Of a stretch of 64,000 bases of DNA, positions 44,788-55,426 are shown piece by piece. A model generated the notes under the pieces. It was not told the DNA's origin. It made no database searches and saw only the letters and a program-made list of their open reading frames with translations. Both the position numbers and the translations under genes were made by a program. Numbering within the stretch: the stretch's first letter is position 1; each line of letters starts with the position of its first letter. Origin of the DNA: Cyanophora paradoxa (taxonomy: Eukaryota; Glaucocystophyceae; Cyanophorales; Cyanophoraceae); NCBI GenBank assembly GCA_004431415.1, contig QPMI01000017.1, positions 558,001-622,000 of the forward strand, in the 5' to 3' direction.

Positions 44788-47700
44788 TCACCTATGCGGC
44801 ATCAGTACGGGCAGTTCCCCTGTGCGAAGCAGCCGTACGGAAGCTGCATGAGCTTCCCATAGCGCCGTATCCGGGGGCGGGTCGCTCCAGCATACATGGG
44901 CTTCCTGGGGTGGAGCGTGGGGGTGCATGTTCGGGTCCGTCTGAATGCGTTGGCGGCACGTCCGACAACGGGGGTGGGCGCTCGCGCCCTTAGATGCTAG
45001 AGCATCTTGCATTGCTCGCTTGCGCTTGGACATGACCTGACGTTTGTGCCGCTGCGGATTCTGCTGGCCCTCGTTCTCTAGATCTAGATCTGCAGCTGGA
45101 TCCGCGGCCGGAGCCGCGGGGGCGTTGACGTCGACCGGGCCGCCGCCCAGGTCGTCAGCTATATCTATCACTGCCGCGCCGGCTTGGCCGGCGCTTGGGT
45201 CCCCGTTAGAGGTCGAGCTCAAGCTTGCTAGACTGAGCAGCGCGTGTGCCGCTTCGATTTCGGGTTCCTGCAGCTCCGAGACTGCCCTGGCGTTCCCTGC
45301 AGCTGTCCCGGGCTCGGCTTCGAGGTCATCGCCATTGTGGTTGGGGTGCGCGGGAGCCCGAGGTCTGGGATTAAGGCGCCGGCTCGTGCTCGCGATATCG
45401 ATCGTGCTAGCGCTTGGGCCGGGGAGCGGCTCCTGGTCATGATCAGCGCTAGCGTTAGTAGCAGTCTCCCGCATACTTGAGCTTGCCCGGATTCGTGTGT
45501 CTATACGCGGTCGCCGCGGCGTCGTCCTGCTGCTGTCGGGATACGAGTTCTCTCTGTCGTTTGCGCGGGACCAAGGTCGTTTCCCGGTGATACTGCCCCG
45601 AGCTCGAGTCCGGTCTCTTGGGGCTGCGGCCGGGGCTTCCTGTCGTTGCTGGGGAGTGTTGCTGATATCTGCAAGGGCTGCTCGGCTTGCACTTGCGCGG
45701 GGCGTAGACGTCAGTGCAGGCGCTGCGTATGCATCCGTTAACGTTGCCGCGGCCGCGGCCGGTCCGCGTACGCTTGCCTGAGTTGGCGCGGTCGATTCCC
45801 CGGCGTCATCGCGTGTATTAGTCTCTGTGCTCGTGGTTTCCGCCGCATCTGGTTCCGTTCGAGTACGCGCTGGCCCCAAGCGTGTTGGGATCAAATCGCG
45901 TTCCTGTGGCTGTCGGCGTCGCTGGTGCTGCCGGCGCGGGCTCGAGCTCGATGGCCCTACTGTGACTGGGGCGACCTCTCGTACGTGCGCTGCGTGCCGT
46001 CCGGCGCGTTTTAGCTGTTCCGAAATGCCGACACTCCTTTCCCAATTAGCCGTCGCCGTGCAGCGCGGGATCCAGACGAACTTCTGAACCCCTCGTAGTA
46101 CCGTTCGTATGAGTTTGCGCCTAATGCGAGGGAGCCGGTCGCGCGCTCGGGGGTCGGGCTTCATCCAGGAAAGCAGTACCCCGTCCAGCTCCGTCGGAAG
46201 CGCGCCCCGAAGCACAAAGAGCGGATCGAAGTGATCGAGCAACTTCTCGGTATCCGTTCGCGGGTATTCGTTCGGCCCGGGAAGTCTGTGTCCCTCGAAT
46301 CGGCCTGTGAAATCTAGCATTCGCAGTCGAAGGCTTGGAGTCCCCGGATCGACCTTCCAGTCCTTGATGGCCTTCTTTATCGCGTCGTCTACGTCGTCCT
46401 GTATTCTGCGGAGCCCCTCGCGCGCCCTCAGGCATCGGAAGAGGTGCTCGATCGTCTCCTGCGCTCCGTGGCATCGGGCGCACAGTCCTTGACTATTTAC
46501 CGGCCCATATAGCTTTGGCTGGCGCAGCAGGCGCGTGGGAAGCAGCGGCAGCTTTCCGTCCAGCAGCTGGATGACCAACTTGCGGAAGCGCTGGACCTTG
46601 TCTGAGAGCGGTTTGCGGTTCTTGCGGATGTCGATGATTGATAGTACGGTGCGTAGTTCTGCCCCGTGTGCGAAGACCCATCTGCCCGCACCCGCGTTCA
46701 TTTGACGGGGCGAGCACGCCCACGCGTAGGCGTATCGTATACGGACTACGTCACGGACTGCTGTCATCAGGTCGTTTTCCAGGCGCCAGGTCAGTGCTGG
46801 GTCCTTAGGGCAGGGTTCGGCTGGCCCTCTATAGCATGGGACGAAGTTCCCTGCGTTCGGGGGAAACTTGAGCTCGGTGACCTCCTCCTCGAGTGACGCT
46901 CCCGCTTTCGCTAGGGCGTCTGCTGCCTCGTTCCGAGGCCCATGCGGCAGCTCGTCGGAGTGGCCCTTGACCCAGACGATCGCTGTGGTCCCGGTGCGTT
47001 TGTGGATGACCTCGGCTAGCGTTTTCAGAGTCTCATGTTGCGTTTTCCGCTGCAGCGCGGCGTCGACGGGTATGGGCCCACTCATACAGTGGCGATTTGC
47101 TGCCGTGACCGCCCCTTTGTTGTCGCAGTGGATCACGAGGTCGCGGTCCGGGCTTACCGAGGCCGCTGCATGAAGTATGCTGGTGAGCTCGGCTTTGTAG
47201 TTGCTTATCTGACCTCCAATTCTGACGCTTTCGTCCGGGTACTCTCCGGCAGGAAAGTGCACCCCGTAGCCGCTGCGGGCGTTCCTGGAGTCGGCGTGGA
47301 AGGTCGATCCGTCAACGTACGCCAAAATTGATAACCCCTCTTGCCGCGGCTGTATATTTACGCGCTTGAGCAGAGCTTCTGCTCGGGTCCATACTGTCGG
47401 TGTATGGATCTGCGGCTGTGCCGCGCGTCCTGCTCGGAGATCCTGTCGGAGTCTCCGCTCTCCTTGGCTTTGCCCTGCCTCGAGGACGTGCTCCTCCAGG
47501 AGCGAGAACCAGCGAGGGGGGGTACGTGGCGACTGTGCGCGTCTTACAAGGCTCCACGTTTTCATAGATCCTGGGCGCATCGCGTTCTCGATGTCGCCGA
47601 GGGACCAGAGGCCATGGTCTCGTAGGGCGGGGCCTATTTCGTCGAAGATAGGCCAGGGGAGGCATGTTTGATAATACCCCCCTGCCGACGGGCGCCCTTC

Positions 47701-47952
47701 TAGCGTGGTTTCTCTGCCTACGGCGCACCTATACGCACCTGGTTCGTGCTCTACGCATCCCTCTTTACTACTGCCTGGCTTTGCGGCCATCGCACTCGAA
47801 TCTCTGCCACCTCTCGATTGTTCTCTGCCTGCGGGCGCCTCCTCTTGATGAATCTGCCTTCGGGCACAATACCCTTTCTGTCTATTGAATCTCCGATGAT
47901 GGTGGCCATGCCCATTCGTTTCCCGCCACCTCCGTCGGCCGTTCCTTAGCGT
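44788..47952 (-). pseudogene. LINE ORF2, third segment: RNase H and C-terminal region
   Basis: The frame is open from the nested insertion to 44788. RNase H has its four acidic sites in context: YVDGST, NYKAELTSIL, IHCDNKGAV and NEAADALAK. After it comes a Cys/His segment (LCARCHGAQETIEHLFRC) of the kind seen downstream of RNase H in LINEs, then a low-complexity stretch, and a final Cys-rich segment (CRTCRQRI). There is no ATG before 47790 because the natural N-terminus is the RT segment beyond the insertion. Confidence 0.85.
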
Positions 47953-47960
47953 CTCGCCCG
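47953..47960. repeat. 8-bp target duplication of the nested element (left)
   Basis: CTCGCCCG, repeated at 50157-50164. Both copies read as Gly-Glu in the LINE ORF2 frame on the minus strand. Confidence 0.75.
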
Positions 47961-50156
47961 TGCCCAGCGATCGCTTTCGTCCCTTCGCTGCTCCTGTGGC
48001 TCATCCATCTCCTGCGCAGTGCGTACAATCCTCATGCCTCCCAGGCGTGCCCCCGCGCCCCAGGCGCCTGATGGCGCACCTTCTGCGGACGTGATTGTGA
48101 CCGATTACTTTGATGAGCTTGATGATGAGAATGCGGATGAGACTTCGGATCTTCCTCGTCGCGGCCCCCGCAAGCCTGCAGTTCCTGCACTTAAGCTGCT
48201 TGAGAAGCCTTCTTTGAATTCCTGGCCCATCTTCATCTCAGCCCCAGTTTCTCAGAAGTATGGCACTTACATTGTGTGGCCTGGTAGCCGTCAGGCGCTG
48301 ACCGAAGCTTTCTCATCTTTTGCTGAGGCGAATGCCATTTTCTCTGGGGTCAATACCTCTTGGTCTTTGGACCCCGTCTGGGGGGAAACTGCAGACATCC
48401 GCATGATCTCTGCTTCTGATCGTGATCTCTTCCTTAAGGGCTGTGCTAAATCACTTGAGAGTCTCTTTTCTAAGCAGCGTGCTTTTTCTGGCAGTAGTCT
48501 ACACGTCGATCGTTTGCTGCCCCAGCAATCCAAATCTTTTGTGCATTCCCAGACCCGTGAGGTCTTTCCGAATAATATTCGGCATTGTGATGCGCATCGC
48601 TTCAAGTTGTATCCTTCCTTGTCTCTTGGTGCTTTTGGATCCTACTTTCACATGCACCGCTCGATGATCTCCCTTCTTGATCTTCTTCCTGAGAATCATG
48701 TAGTTCGTCAGCGGATTAGTCAGGATCATCTCCGGTCTCCTACTACTCGTGCTCTTGATCACCTTCAGGCTGCTTCTGTTGTTATGGTGCACCCTCCTTC
48801 TGGTGATTCTCCTCCTACCAGCTTTCTGTATGAATTCGGGTATCAGTCCCCCACACCCCGTATGCTTGAGATTGATGAGGCTCTTCGTAATGTAGCACAG
48901 TTTTCTAATGAAGAATTTCTTGATGAGCTTGTGGCCTTTGAGGCAGCCCTTCGATCTGAGGACAACCTTTATCTTTCTTCCAAATATGCCACCTTTCCTC
49001 ATTGGCTTTCAGATAAGGGTGTCACTGTGCGCTCCTCCCTTCTCGGGGATGGGGACTTCCCACGCCTTCTCGCAGTGGCTTTCCACCTGCCGGTCACATC
49101 CTGTTCTCCGACCATCTCTGAGTCTGCGGCTAGCTCCTCATATACTACTTTTTGCCGGCCAAATTTCCAGCCTTGGTCTACTGTGTCTGCTTCCTCTTTC
49201 CACTGCCGTTTTTCTCTGCTTGTAGAGGTCCCTGTCACTCATCCTCTTCACTTGGCCTCTCGTGGGCAGTATGACAAGCTGAAATCTTCTTCGGGTCTTC
49301 CTACTAAGATTCAGTCCATTGGCTTGCAAGGCCTTCATGGTGTTAGTCGGTTTCATGTCAACTCTCCTCGTCCTGAGTTTGCTAGTGTCCCCTACTGGGC
49401 TTCCGTCGCAGATCCCACCCGCTCCTCCAACATGAATTATTTTTCTGCAAATACTGCAGCCAATTGCGGCCTCCCTGCAGTCCAGGAGTGTACAGATCAT
49501 ACCCATCCTCTTCGTACTGCTTATTATACCATTCGGGCTCTTTCTGATTCTCGCATTTTGTATCACTTCCACCGTGACCCTACTTTCTACTTTTTGCCCG
49601 CTACTGTCTCCGACACTATTAAGTCTTTCCACATTAAGCAGAAGGGTCAGCATGTTGCAGATCTCATTACTCGTGAGGCTCGTGCGGCTCGTCAGTCTGC
49701 TAGCGCTGCAGCTTTGTCTTCTCGTGCCCATCGTTCTCCTTCTCCTCCTCCTAAGCGTGGCCGCTCTTCTGGAGGGAGCCATGGCTCTGCAGATGATATG
49801 GATGAGGCTGTTTTGTAATTTGATTGTACTTGCTTCTGCTTCTGCCTTTGTTTTGTGGGCTGCCACCCTCAATACCCCGGGCGGCTCGATAGGGAGCGGG
49901 TCGTTCCGGGATTCGGGGTATTCCATGGTGGGGGCCCTGTGGGTCTCTGCATGGTTTCTTTCATTTTGCTCTTTCGGTGCAGGGGCCCGGCCCCTGTCCC
50001 TTGCGGTGCGTACGCACACCACTACCTGTGCTGGGTTGGTCCCTGGCGTGCCTTGCATGTCCCACTCGGGGCCTCTGCGGCGTTGCCATACCTTCTCACC
50101 CCAGTCCACGGGCGTGTCTTTTGCTTCATCTCTCTCTCTCATGTTTGTAGCGGTCG
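47961..50156 (+). mobile_element. Nested gag-like element inside LINE ORF2
   Basis: A 2,196-bp insertion of clearly lower GC than all surrounding DNA, opposite in orientation to its host LINE. Taking out the insertion plus one 8-bp duplication joins the RT and RNase H frames in phase, which strongly supports the borders. No LTRs, inverted termini or poly-A are visible. It holds one ORF and, at 49872-49921, an inverted repeat AATACCCCG/CGGGGTATT. Class undetermined. Confidence 0.75.
48034..49818 (+). CDS. Unrecognised 594-residue protein of the nested element
   Basis: A complete, uninterrupted ORF with T-rich third codon positions, quite unlike host genes. The N-terminus is acidic (DYFDELDDENADETSDLP). 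The body is mixed alpha/beta with many His and aromatic residues. The tail is helical then Ser/Pro/Arg-rich (RSPSPPPKRGRSSGG), like the nucleic-acid-binding tails of Gag or ORF1 proteins. I see no protease, polymerase, integrase or tyrosine-recombinase signature. I therefore call it gag-like by context only. ATG at 48034 chosen as the first ATG of the frame. Confidence 0.6.
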   Translation: MPPRRAPAPQAPDGAPSADVIVTDYFDELDDENADETSDLPRRGPRKPAVPALKLLEKPSLNSWPIFISAPVSQKYGTYIVWPGSRQALTEAFSSFAEANAIFSGVNTSWSLDPVWGETADIRMISASDRDLFLKGCAKSLESLFSKQRAFSGSSLHVDRLLPQQSKSFVHSQTREVFPNNIRHCDAHRFKLYPSLSLGAFGSYFHMHRSMISLLDLLPENHVVRQRISQDHLRSPTTRALDHLQAASVVMVHPPSGDSPPTSFLYEFGYQSPTPRMLEIDEALRNVAQFSNEEFLDELVAFEAALRSEDNLYLSSKYATFPHWLSDKGVTVRSSLLGDGDFPRLLAVAFHLPVTSCSPTISESAASSSYTTFCRPNFQPWSTVSASSFHCRFSLLVEVPVTHPLHLASRGQYDKLKSSSGLPTKIQSIGLQGLHGVSRFHVNSPRPEFASVPYWASVADPTRSSNMNYFSANTAANCGLPAVQECTDHTHPLRTAYYTIRALSDSRILYHFHRDPTFYFLPATVSDTIKSFHIKQKGQHVADLITREARAARQSASAAALSSRAHRSPSPPPKRGRSSGGSHGSADDMDEAVL

Positions 50157-51992
50157 CTCGCCCGCCCCTAGCCAGTTCCATGAGCTGCGCGGAGGGGCCT
50201 CGATGGTTACGCCGATCGCGTCCATGAGCCTGACTACTCGCGCGATCAGGTTGCTGGAGCAGCCGCGGGACGAGGCCGAGGGGATCGCCGTGGGGGTCAT
50301 CACCATCCCGCGCTGCTCCTGCAGGTCGCTAAGGCGGGCCCGGCGGACCGATCCTACCAGAGTTGTTGATGCGAGGTGAGCGCAGAGCTTGGAAATCTGT
50401 TCCTCCGCCTGAAGCGAGTGTACCGACATCAGACCGAAGGGGGCCGGCATCATCATCAGGGCGTTGGCTGTCGCGCGGCTGAGTCCGCCGCTGTGCTTCA
50501 CCATGCTCATGAAGAGCGCCTGGAGATTCTTCAGGTCCGTGTCCGAGAAGTTTGCGACTTTGAATGCGTATCGAAGATTCCCTCCAATCGCTGCATTGCA
50601 GATGTATACCGCCTCCTCCGCCGTCAGTCTCTTCCCTTTTACGGCCGCGACAACGCTTTTTACCTTGTTAAATACATATTCTTTCTGTCTACGCCAGTTT
50701 AGGCTGCAGGTGAAATATGTGCCTAGCAGTTTAAACGGCTCGGAGGGCTCGAGGTAGATAGCAATAGTTTCGAGCGGGGTACCCATCTTGGGCGCTTCGG
50801 GGTACACGTTCTTTCCCTTATTGTTTGTGTACTCCGTTTTCTTTACGTTGAGCTCTATGTCGTGTATGGCGCAGAACTCTGTAGCTATCTGCGCACGTAA
50901 TTCGATCCCTCTTCTCGTCTTAGCCGCCCAGAGGGTGTCGTCCGCATAGGCTAGTCCGGATATCCGGATGGGGGCCTCATCCGGGCCTGGTTTTAATTCG
51001 AATCCGTCTATCTCACTTCCCTGTCCTTCGGCTCCAGCTTGCGATTCTTGCTCACAGAGTAGGGCATCGTAGAAGAGCAGCCAGTGTAGTGGTGATTCCG
51101 GTGCCCCCTGAGGCAGGCCGCAGGGAGGAGAGAAAGACTCCGAGGGTCCGTAGGCTGTTAGTACTTGAGTTGTTCTGTTTTGCCAGATGAACTCATGTAG
51201 TTGGATGTAGGTCTCTGGCACGTTGAAGCGTTCCAGGGTGAGTCTCATACTTTCCCAGCTGACCGAGTCGTATGCTTTTTTGATATCTTGTGCAATTATG
51301 TGGATCTCCAATTTTCTGCGCTTCGCCTCTTCCAGGATCGCGTTAACTATGTGAATAGGCTCGTCCGTGGATAGACCTTTTAGGAAGGCGTAGTTTGCTC
51401 CTTTCAGTGCCTGTTGCTCTACGAGGGAATCGAGCAGCCTGCGTCCTAAGATCCCAGTGAGTATTTTAAGGACTACCTCTTGTAGGGTTATGGGGCGGGT
51501 GCTATCTGCGAATCCGTTCCACTCCTCCGACTTCGGGATCGCGCACAAGAAAGCTCTTATGAGAAAAATAGGGGGGCGTCCCTGCTTGATGCAAGCGTTC
51601 AGGAGGGCGAGGAGGGCTGTTATCCCCTCCTGCGGGAGCTTTTTGAGGAGGGCCACTGCCATGGCCGACGGGCCGGCGGCCGTGTCCGGCCTCAGGCGTC
51701 CTAAGTAAGCGCACAGTTCTCGTTCTCTAATCGGCATCATGACCCCGGGATGTTTCAGATGCGTCATGCGGGCGTAGCGTCTTTGCCAGTGTTCCGGGAG
51801 CGGGTAGCCTGTAGCCGGGAGGCGGGGGAGTCGGGTGCGAACCCAGTTCCTGTACGCCTCAGCTATTTCCACCTTCAGTTCGTCTTCGTCGTCTATTATC
51901 CTTGGCCGTGCCTCACCCGGGACTCGTAACGCTAGAGTCGCGAAGGCAAGGCTCCCCCTAGTTCGGCCGAGCAGTCGGTCCAGACACTTCCC
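50157..51992 (-). pseudogene. LINE ORF2, second segment: reverse transcriptase
   Basis: Non-LTR RT motifs in order: LRPDTAAGPSAMA, RPITLQEVVLKILTGILGRR, IIAQDIKKAYDSVSWESM (catalytic Asp), CGLPQGAPESPLHWLLFYDAL, ISGLAYADDTLWAA (catalytic YADD), KTEY and LLGTYF. The frame is continuous with the endonuclease segment except for the TGA at 51993-51995. It then runs into the nested insertion, where a short false tail ends at 50139. Confidence 0.88.
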
Positions 51993-53753
51993 TCAATCCT
52001 GCCGGAACCAGGTCCGCCGGAGGTCCAGCGCTTCGCGGATTTGTTTGTTGCGCATATCCTTGCTCTTTTCAATCATTTTGTCCTCGAGACGTCGCCATTC
52101 GCGCTGAGCAGCCTTGCGGGCCAGGCTCCACTCGTCTGCGCCCCATGCATATGTCCCTTCGTACTCGATTGTGTCTGCGGGGAGGGGGGGGAGATCAGGG
52201 ATTGAGGGTTTGAGACTTCGGATGCGCGCTAGACGGTTCGCGGGTCGCAGTTTCTCCCATTGGTGAAGCAGATTTCCTAGTATTTTCCGTCTACGCCGGA
52301 GCGCTTTTAGTTTGTATGGCCGGAGGGGGGCGTTCGTGGAGGGGTACCGGAGGTATCTGTGTTTTTTGGCCGCCTTCACGCCGGCTTCGAGGAGGAGGTC
52401 GTGCATGCGTTTAGCGAGGCTCTCAAAGCTTTCTTCGGCGTTAGGAGTAGGGGCTTCGTCTCCGACCTCAACGATTTGCTCCACGAGGCGCATGAGCCCA
52501 CCGCGCACTAGGTGCCGTGCCATCGTCGCTTGAAAGCGCTCTTCGTCTCCTGAACTCATGTTCTTTGGGAAGCAGAAGCGCTGTGCTCGGGGCGCGGCTG
52601 GGTTGTGCTTCGCCTGGGCCACTTGCAGCGGGGCGAGGTCAAGTTCCGCTACTACGCCACGGTGATCGGAGCGCCATCCTTCGTTCGTAACGTCAATGCC
52701 GATCCCCAGCGTCCAGGCCGCGAGCGCGGGGGAGGCGAGGATCGTATCGACCCGCGAGCCCGTGATGATCGGCTCGCCAGGCGCCCGCGCTGACCCGTGG
52801 ATGTACGTAACTTCTCGTCCATCGGGGTGCGCGGTTCGATAGATGTCCTTCCAGCCCCAGTCCTCAAAGAGTTGCCAGAACGTGTGCTCGGGCGTCGTCT
52901 CCGACGAGTAGCTGCCGCCCGAGATGCGGTCCTTCGCGGGATTGCGTACTGAATTCAGATCACCCATGATCAGGCAGTGCGCGCGTTGGTCGCTCGCGGT
53001 GCGCGCGTAGATTTTGCGTAGTTCGTCGATCACTGTCTCACGCTCTTGCTTCTCCGCAGCGCTGTCCCCCGCGGGCATGTACACGGACACTGCCGTTAGC
53101 AGGGTGTGCTTCGGGAGCTCCATATCGACTGCTACGAGCCGGCCAGGTACTCGTCGTACTTTACCCCCGTACCGTGCCCTAAAGTCGCTCAGCCATAGGG
53201 CCGCTCCCTTACCGCAGCTCGTTCCGTCCGCTGCCGGGCCCGAGAGGAAGAAGCGTCCTCCGCGTCTCGGCCAGTTCGCTTCGGCGAGGGCGGTCTCCTG
53301 GAGGGCGACCATGTCCAGCTCCCCCGCCTCCGAGCCCCCGATCGGGGTCACTACGTCCGCCCACCCCGCTAGGAGATCTCTAGTCTTGTCCGCGCAGTTT
53401 CCTCCCTGTACGTTTTGCGTACGGACTCGAAGCGTGCCTCTGAGAGCCTGTTTCACGCTCTGGGGTGGCGGGTTCCATCGCCCCAGTGCTCCCGCAAAGT
53501 CCACCATTGGCACCGGAGGAGGCCCTGCTCTGAGACGCCGTGCAGACACTCCCAGTGCGCCCCCTATCATTCCCGGGACCGCTGGCATAAACACTTGCGC
53601 CCAGGGCAGCCCATCAGGTTCGATTCCCGTTCCTAGGGTTCGCCGGCCGTCTACTGCTAGCACCAGTGAGAGGAGGAGAGCGGCGGCTAGAATGCTACGT
53701 AGCTGACTGCAGGCCGGGGGTGGGGGGGGGTGCGGACGGGGCCGGCGTTGCAC
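51993..53753 (-). pseudogene. LINE ORF2, first segment: APE-type endonuclease
   Basis: An exonuclease-endonuclease-phosphatase domain: RTQNVQGG, VALQETAL (metal Glu), MGDLNSVRNP, SRVDTILAS and SDHRGVVAEL (catalytic His). It nicks target DNA for target-primed reverse transcription. The frame starts without ATG, overlapping ORF1; the first ATG in frame is at 53588, before the domain. The N-terminus has a hydrophobic stretch (ILAAALLLSLVLAV). It ends at TGA after ...TWFRQD. Confidence 0.88.
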
Positions 53754-54816
53754 CGAGCGAGTTCGCTTGTAGCTCTATTCCGGATCCAGTCAGCATGCGC
53801 AAACTCGGCAGCGGAAGATCCCACGTGGCTCCGCGGCGGCGGTGGCTTTGGGGCCGCATGCGGAGGCGCTCATCGTCAACTATCGGCGCTACCGTACGCG
53901 TAAGGATGAGCCATCCGATCAACATTGTCATTCTGTGTCTAAGCATCGCCTTCCCCGCCCGTTTCGCCAGCCTGGCCGTCGTCCGTCTGACAAGCTTAAG
54001 ACCCAAGGCCAGGGCGGTGGTTAGTTTTAGGGCCACGATTCTCAACCGGAGCAGCTGTCGATTAGCGGTTATGTGCTCTGTCGCGGCTAGGTCTTGGACT
54101 CTAGACCTGGAAGCCATGCCCCATCGATACTCTCCCTGCACTTGGCTGGTGTCTATGGGGGGCTTGGTTTCTGCTCGGGTTTCGGGGCGGAGTCCGGGAT
54201 TATGTGGTTGCGCGTCGCGGCCCCGGGCCGGGTCCCCTATCCGAGACCACTGAGACGTGGGCTGGTGCACGTGCTCGGGAGCGCTGCCTGTCTGTCCGCC
54301 GCGGGGGATTGGTGGCAACTTAAAGAGGATGTTAGTTGAAGCTATGGGCACTCTGCGTGTTAGTTGGGCGGCTCGCAGTCGTCTGTCCCCCCAGGCCCAG
54401 CTAGCCGTTGCGCGGTTCGGCATCGTGCTCGGCCCGAGCGTCCACGGAGGTGCTCCAGGTCGTTCTGAGATCGATTCATTAATGTACAGACAGCAGAGGG
54501 AAGCTCGGGTCGCGCGCGGCGCGTAGCTAGTGAAAGCGTTCGGGCTGGCGAGGCTCTGGAACTCGGGCTGGTGAGGCCCTGGGGCGGGCTGGTGAGGCCC
54601 AAGGAGAGCGGGCTGGTGAGGCCCATGGTTTGCGGGCTGGTGAGGCCCTGGAGCTACGTCTAGTTGCTGGTGCCGAGCGACGCCTGCCATTGCGGAGCCG
54701 GGTTGCACGGCCGCGGTCAGTACCGCCAGGACGAAGCTCAAGAGCAACCTGGCGGTGCTGTGCGCCCGCGTGTGCACCCGCGCGCCGCGTGGGCCGCTGC
54801 GTCGCTGGGTACGCAT
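53695..54816 (-). CDS. LINE ORF1
   Basis: The ATG at 54816 lies 15 bp inside the element's 5' end. The 373-residue product begins with basic residues and a signal-like hydrophobic stretch (ARLLLSFVLAVLTAAV). Four GPHQP-type repeats follow, then an Arg-rich region. There is no recognisable zinc knuckle or RRM. ORF2 overlaps its last 59 bp in another frame, suggesting frameshifting or re-initiation. The role in RNA binding is assumed from position only. Confidence 0.6.
   Translation of the reverse strand: MRTQRRSGPRGARVHTRAHSTARLLLSFVLAVLTAAVQPGSAMAGVARHQQLDVAPGPHQPANHGPHQPALLGPHQPAPGPHQPEFQSLASPNAFTSYAPRATRASLCCLYINESISERPGAPPWTLGPSTMPNRATASWAWGDRRLRAAQLTRRVPIASTNILFKLPPIPRGGQTGSAPEHVHQPTSQWSRIGDPARGRDAQPHNPGLRPETRAETKPPIDTSQVQGEYRWGMASRSRVQDLAATEHITANRQLLRLRIVALKLTTALALGLKLVRRTTARLAKRAGKAMLRHRMTMLIGWLILTRTVAPIVDDERLRMRPQSHRRRGATWDLPLPSLRMLTGSGIELQANSLGATPAPSAPPPTPGLQSAT
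54545..54655. repeat. Tandem repeats in LINE 5' region
   Basis: Four or more copies of CGGGCTGGTGAGGCCC separated by variable 5-12 bp, encoding the GPHQP repeats of ORF1 on the minus strand. Tandem 5' repeats serve as promoters in some LINEs. Confidence 0.7.
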
Positions 54817-54830
54817 TTTTTTCCGCTGAT

Positions 54831-54852
54831 CGCCATGAGCGTATCGGCCGTG
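54831..54852. repeat. Right 22-bp target-site duplication of the LINE
   Basis: Same 22 bp as 44606-44627; continues directly into the R block. Confidence 0.92.
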
Positions 54853-54884
54853 CGTTTCCAAACGGGAAGACGAGGGTATAGTAT

Positions 54885-55426
54885 TTAGGCCGCCGGGCCA
54901 TTGCCGCCGCGCTGCAGGCCGCCTAGCCACTGTCCGCGGCCGCGGCCTCTTCGCCACCGAGGACATGCTTTGCGGCGCTCCAATCGTCGAGCTGCCCGAG
55001 CAATTGGAGGATACGTACTGTCCGTGCGTCGGCCCCGGCCCGCGCCCCGCCCCGCACCCGCTCCCCGTCCCGCCAGATTGCTCACGCTCCATCCCGCAGC
55101 GCTTTCTCGATGAGTTCGACGAACGGGTGCCCTCCGCACGGCCTGCCGTCCGCCGCGCGCCGTCTGAGGCCCTGCATGCAGGCGATAAAGTGGGTGCGCT
55201 GCCCGACGGCGCGCGAAGCGTAGCCCGCTGAGCTCGAGCGTAGCGCATGCGCAACTCGACGTAGCAGCCGCATCTCCTCCCTGCCGCGGCGCATCGAGAG
55301 CCCCGTGCGCCCCTCGCGCAGCGGACTCCAGCGCAGCTCACGACCGCGCAGCTCTTCTGGGAGGAGGAGGAAGAGCGAGGCGAACGGCGAAAGGCACGCA
55401 CGGCGGGCGCACGCGCAACCGCCCAC
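54885..55426 (-). CDS. Block R copy B: hypothetical basic protein
   Basis: Weakly supported. A minus-strand frame (RVAHALRSSSAGYASRAVGQ, HPFVELIEKALRDGA) can be joined by a canonical GTGAGC...ACAG intron (about 55084-55020) to TYPPIARAARRLERRK and a stop at 54885. I recognise no domain, and overlapping plus-strand frames are also open because of the high GC. Confidence 0.25.

Larger units (their letters stand above)
44628..54830 (-). mobile_element. Non-LTR retrotransposon (LINE) with APE endonuclease, RT and RNase H
   Basis: The element is oriented leftwards: 5' end at 54830, 3' end at 44628. The empty paralogous site at 60966-60987 fixes both ends to the base. ORF1 is at 54816-53695. ORF2 contains endonuclease, RT and RNase H, in I-clade-like order. 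ORF2 is broken by one in-frame TGA between endonuclease and RT and by a nested 2.2-kb insertion between RT and RNase H. Without the insertion the element is about 8.0 kb. It has no poly-A tail; the 3' end reads ...GGAGCACACA. It inserted at the junction of duplication units 1 and 2, so it is younger than the duplication. Confidence 0.92.

Noticed and set aside
47790-47792. The ATG at 47790 as the start of an independent 1000-residue RNase H protein.
   Set aside because: The same frame stays open further upstream and joins the RT frame once the nested element is removed, so this is an internal methionine of ORF2.
53605-53625. GGTTCGATTCC, a perfect B box.
   Set aside because: It is inside the LINE ORF2 coding frame with no A box at tRNA or SINE distance.
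54965-55231. Plus-strand 88-residue ORF with a true ATG in block R (also at 61099).
   Set aside because: It has no recognisable features and overlaps the equally weak minus-strand frame; kept out of the gene list.
53695-55401. A 568-residue minus-strand frame crossing from the R block into the LINE.
   Set aside because: It crosses the right target duplication by chance; only the part from 54816 leftwards belongs to the element.
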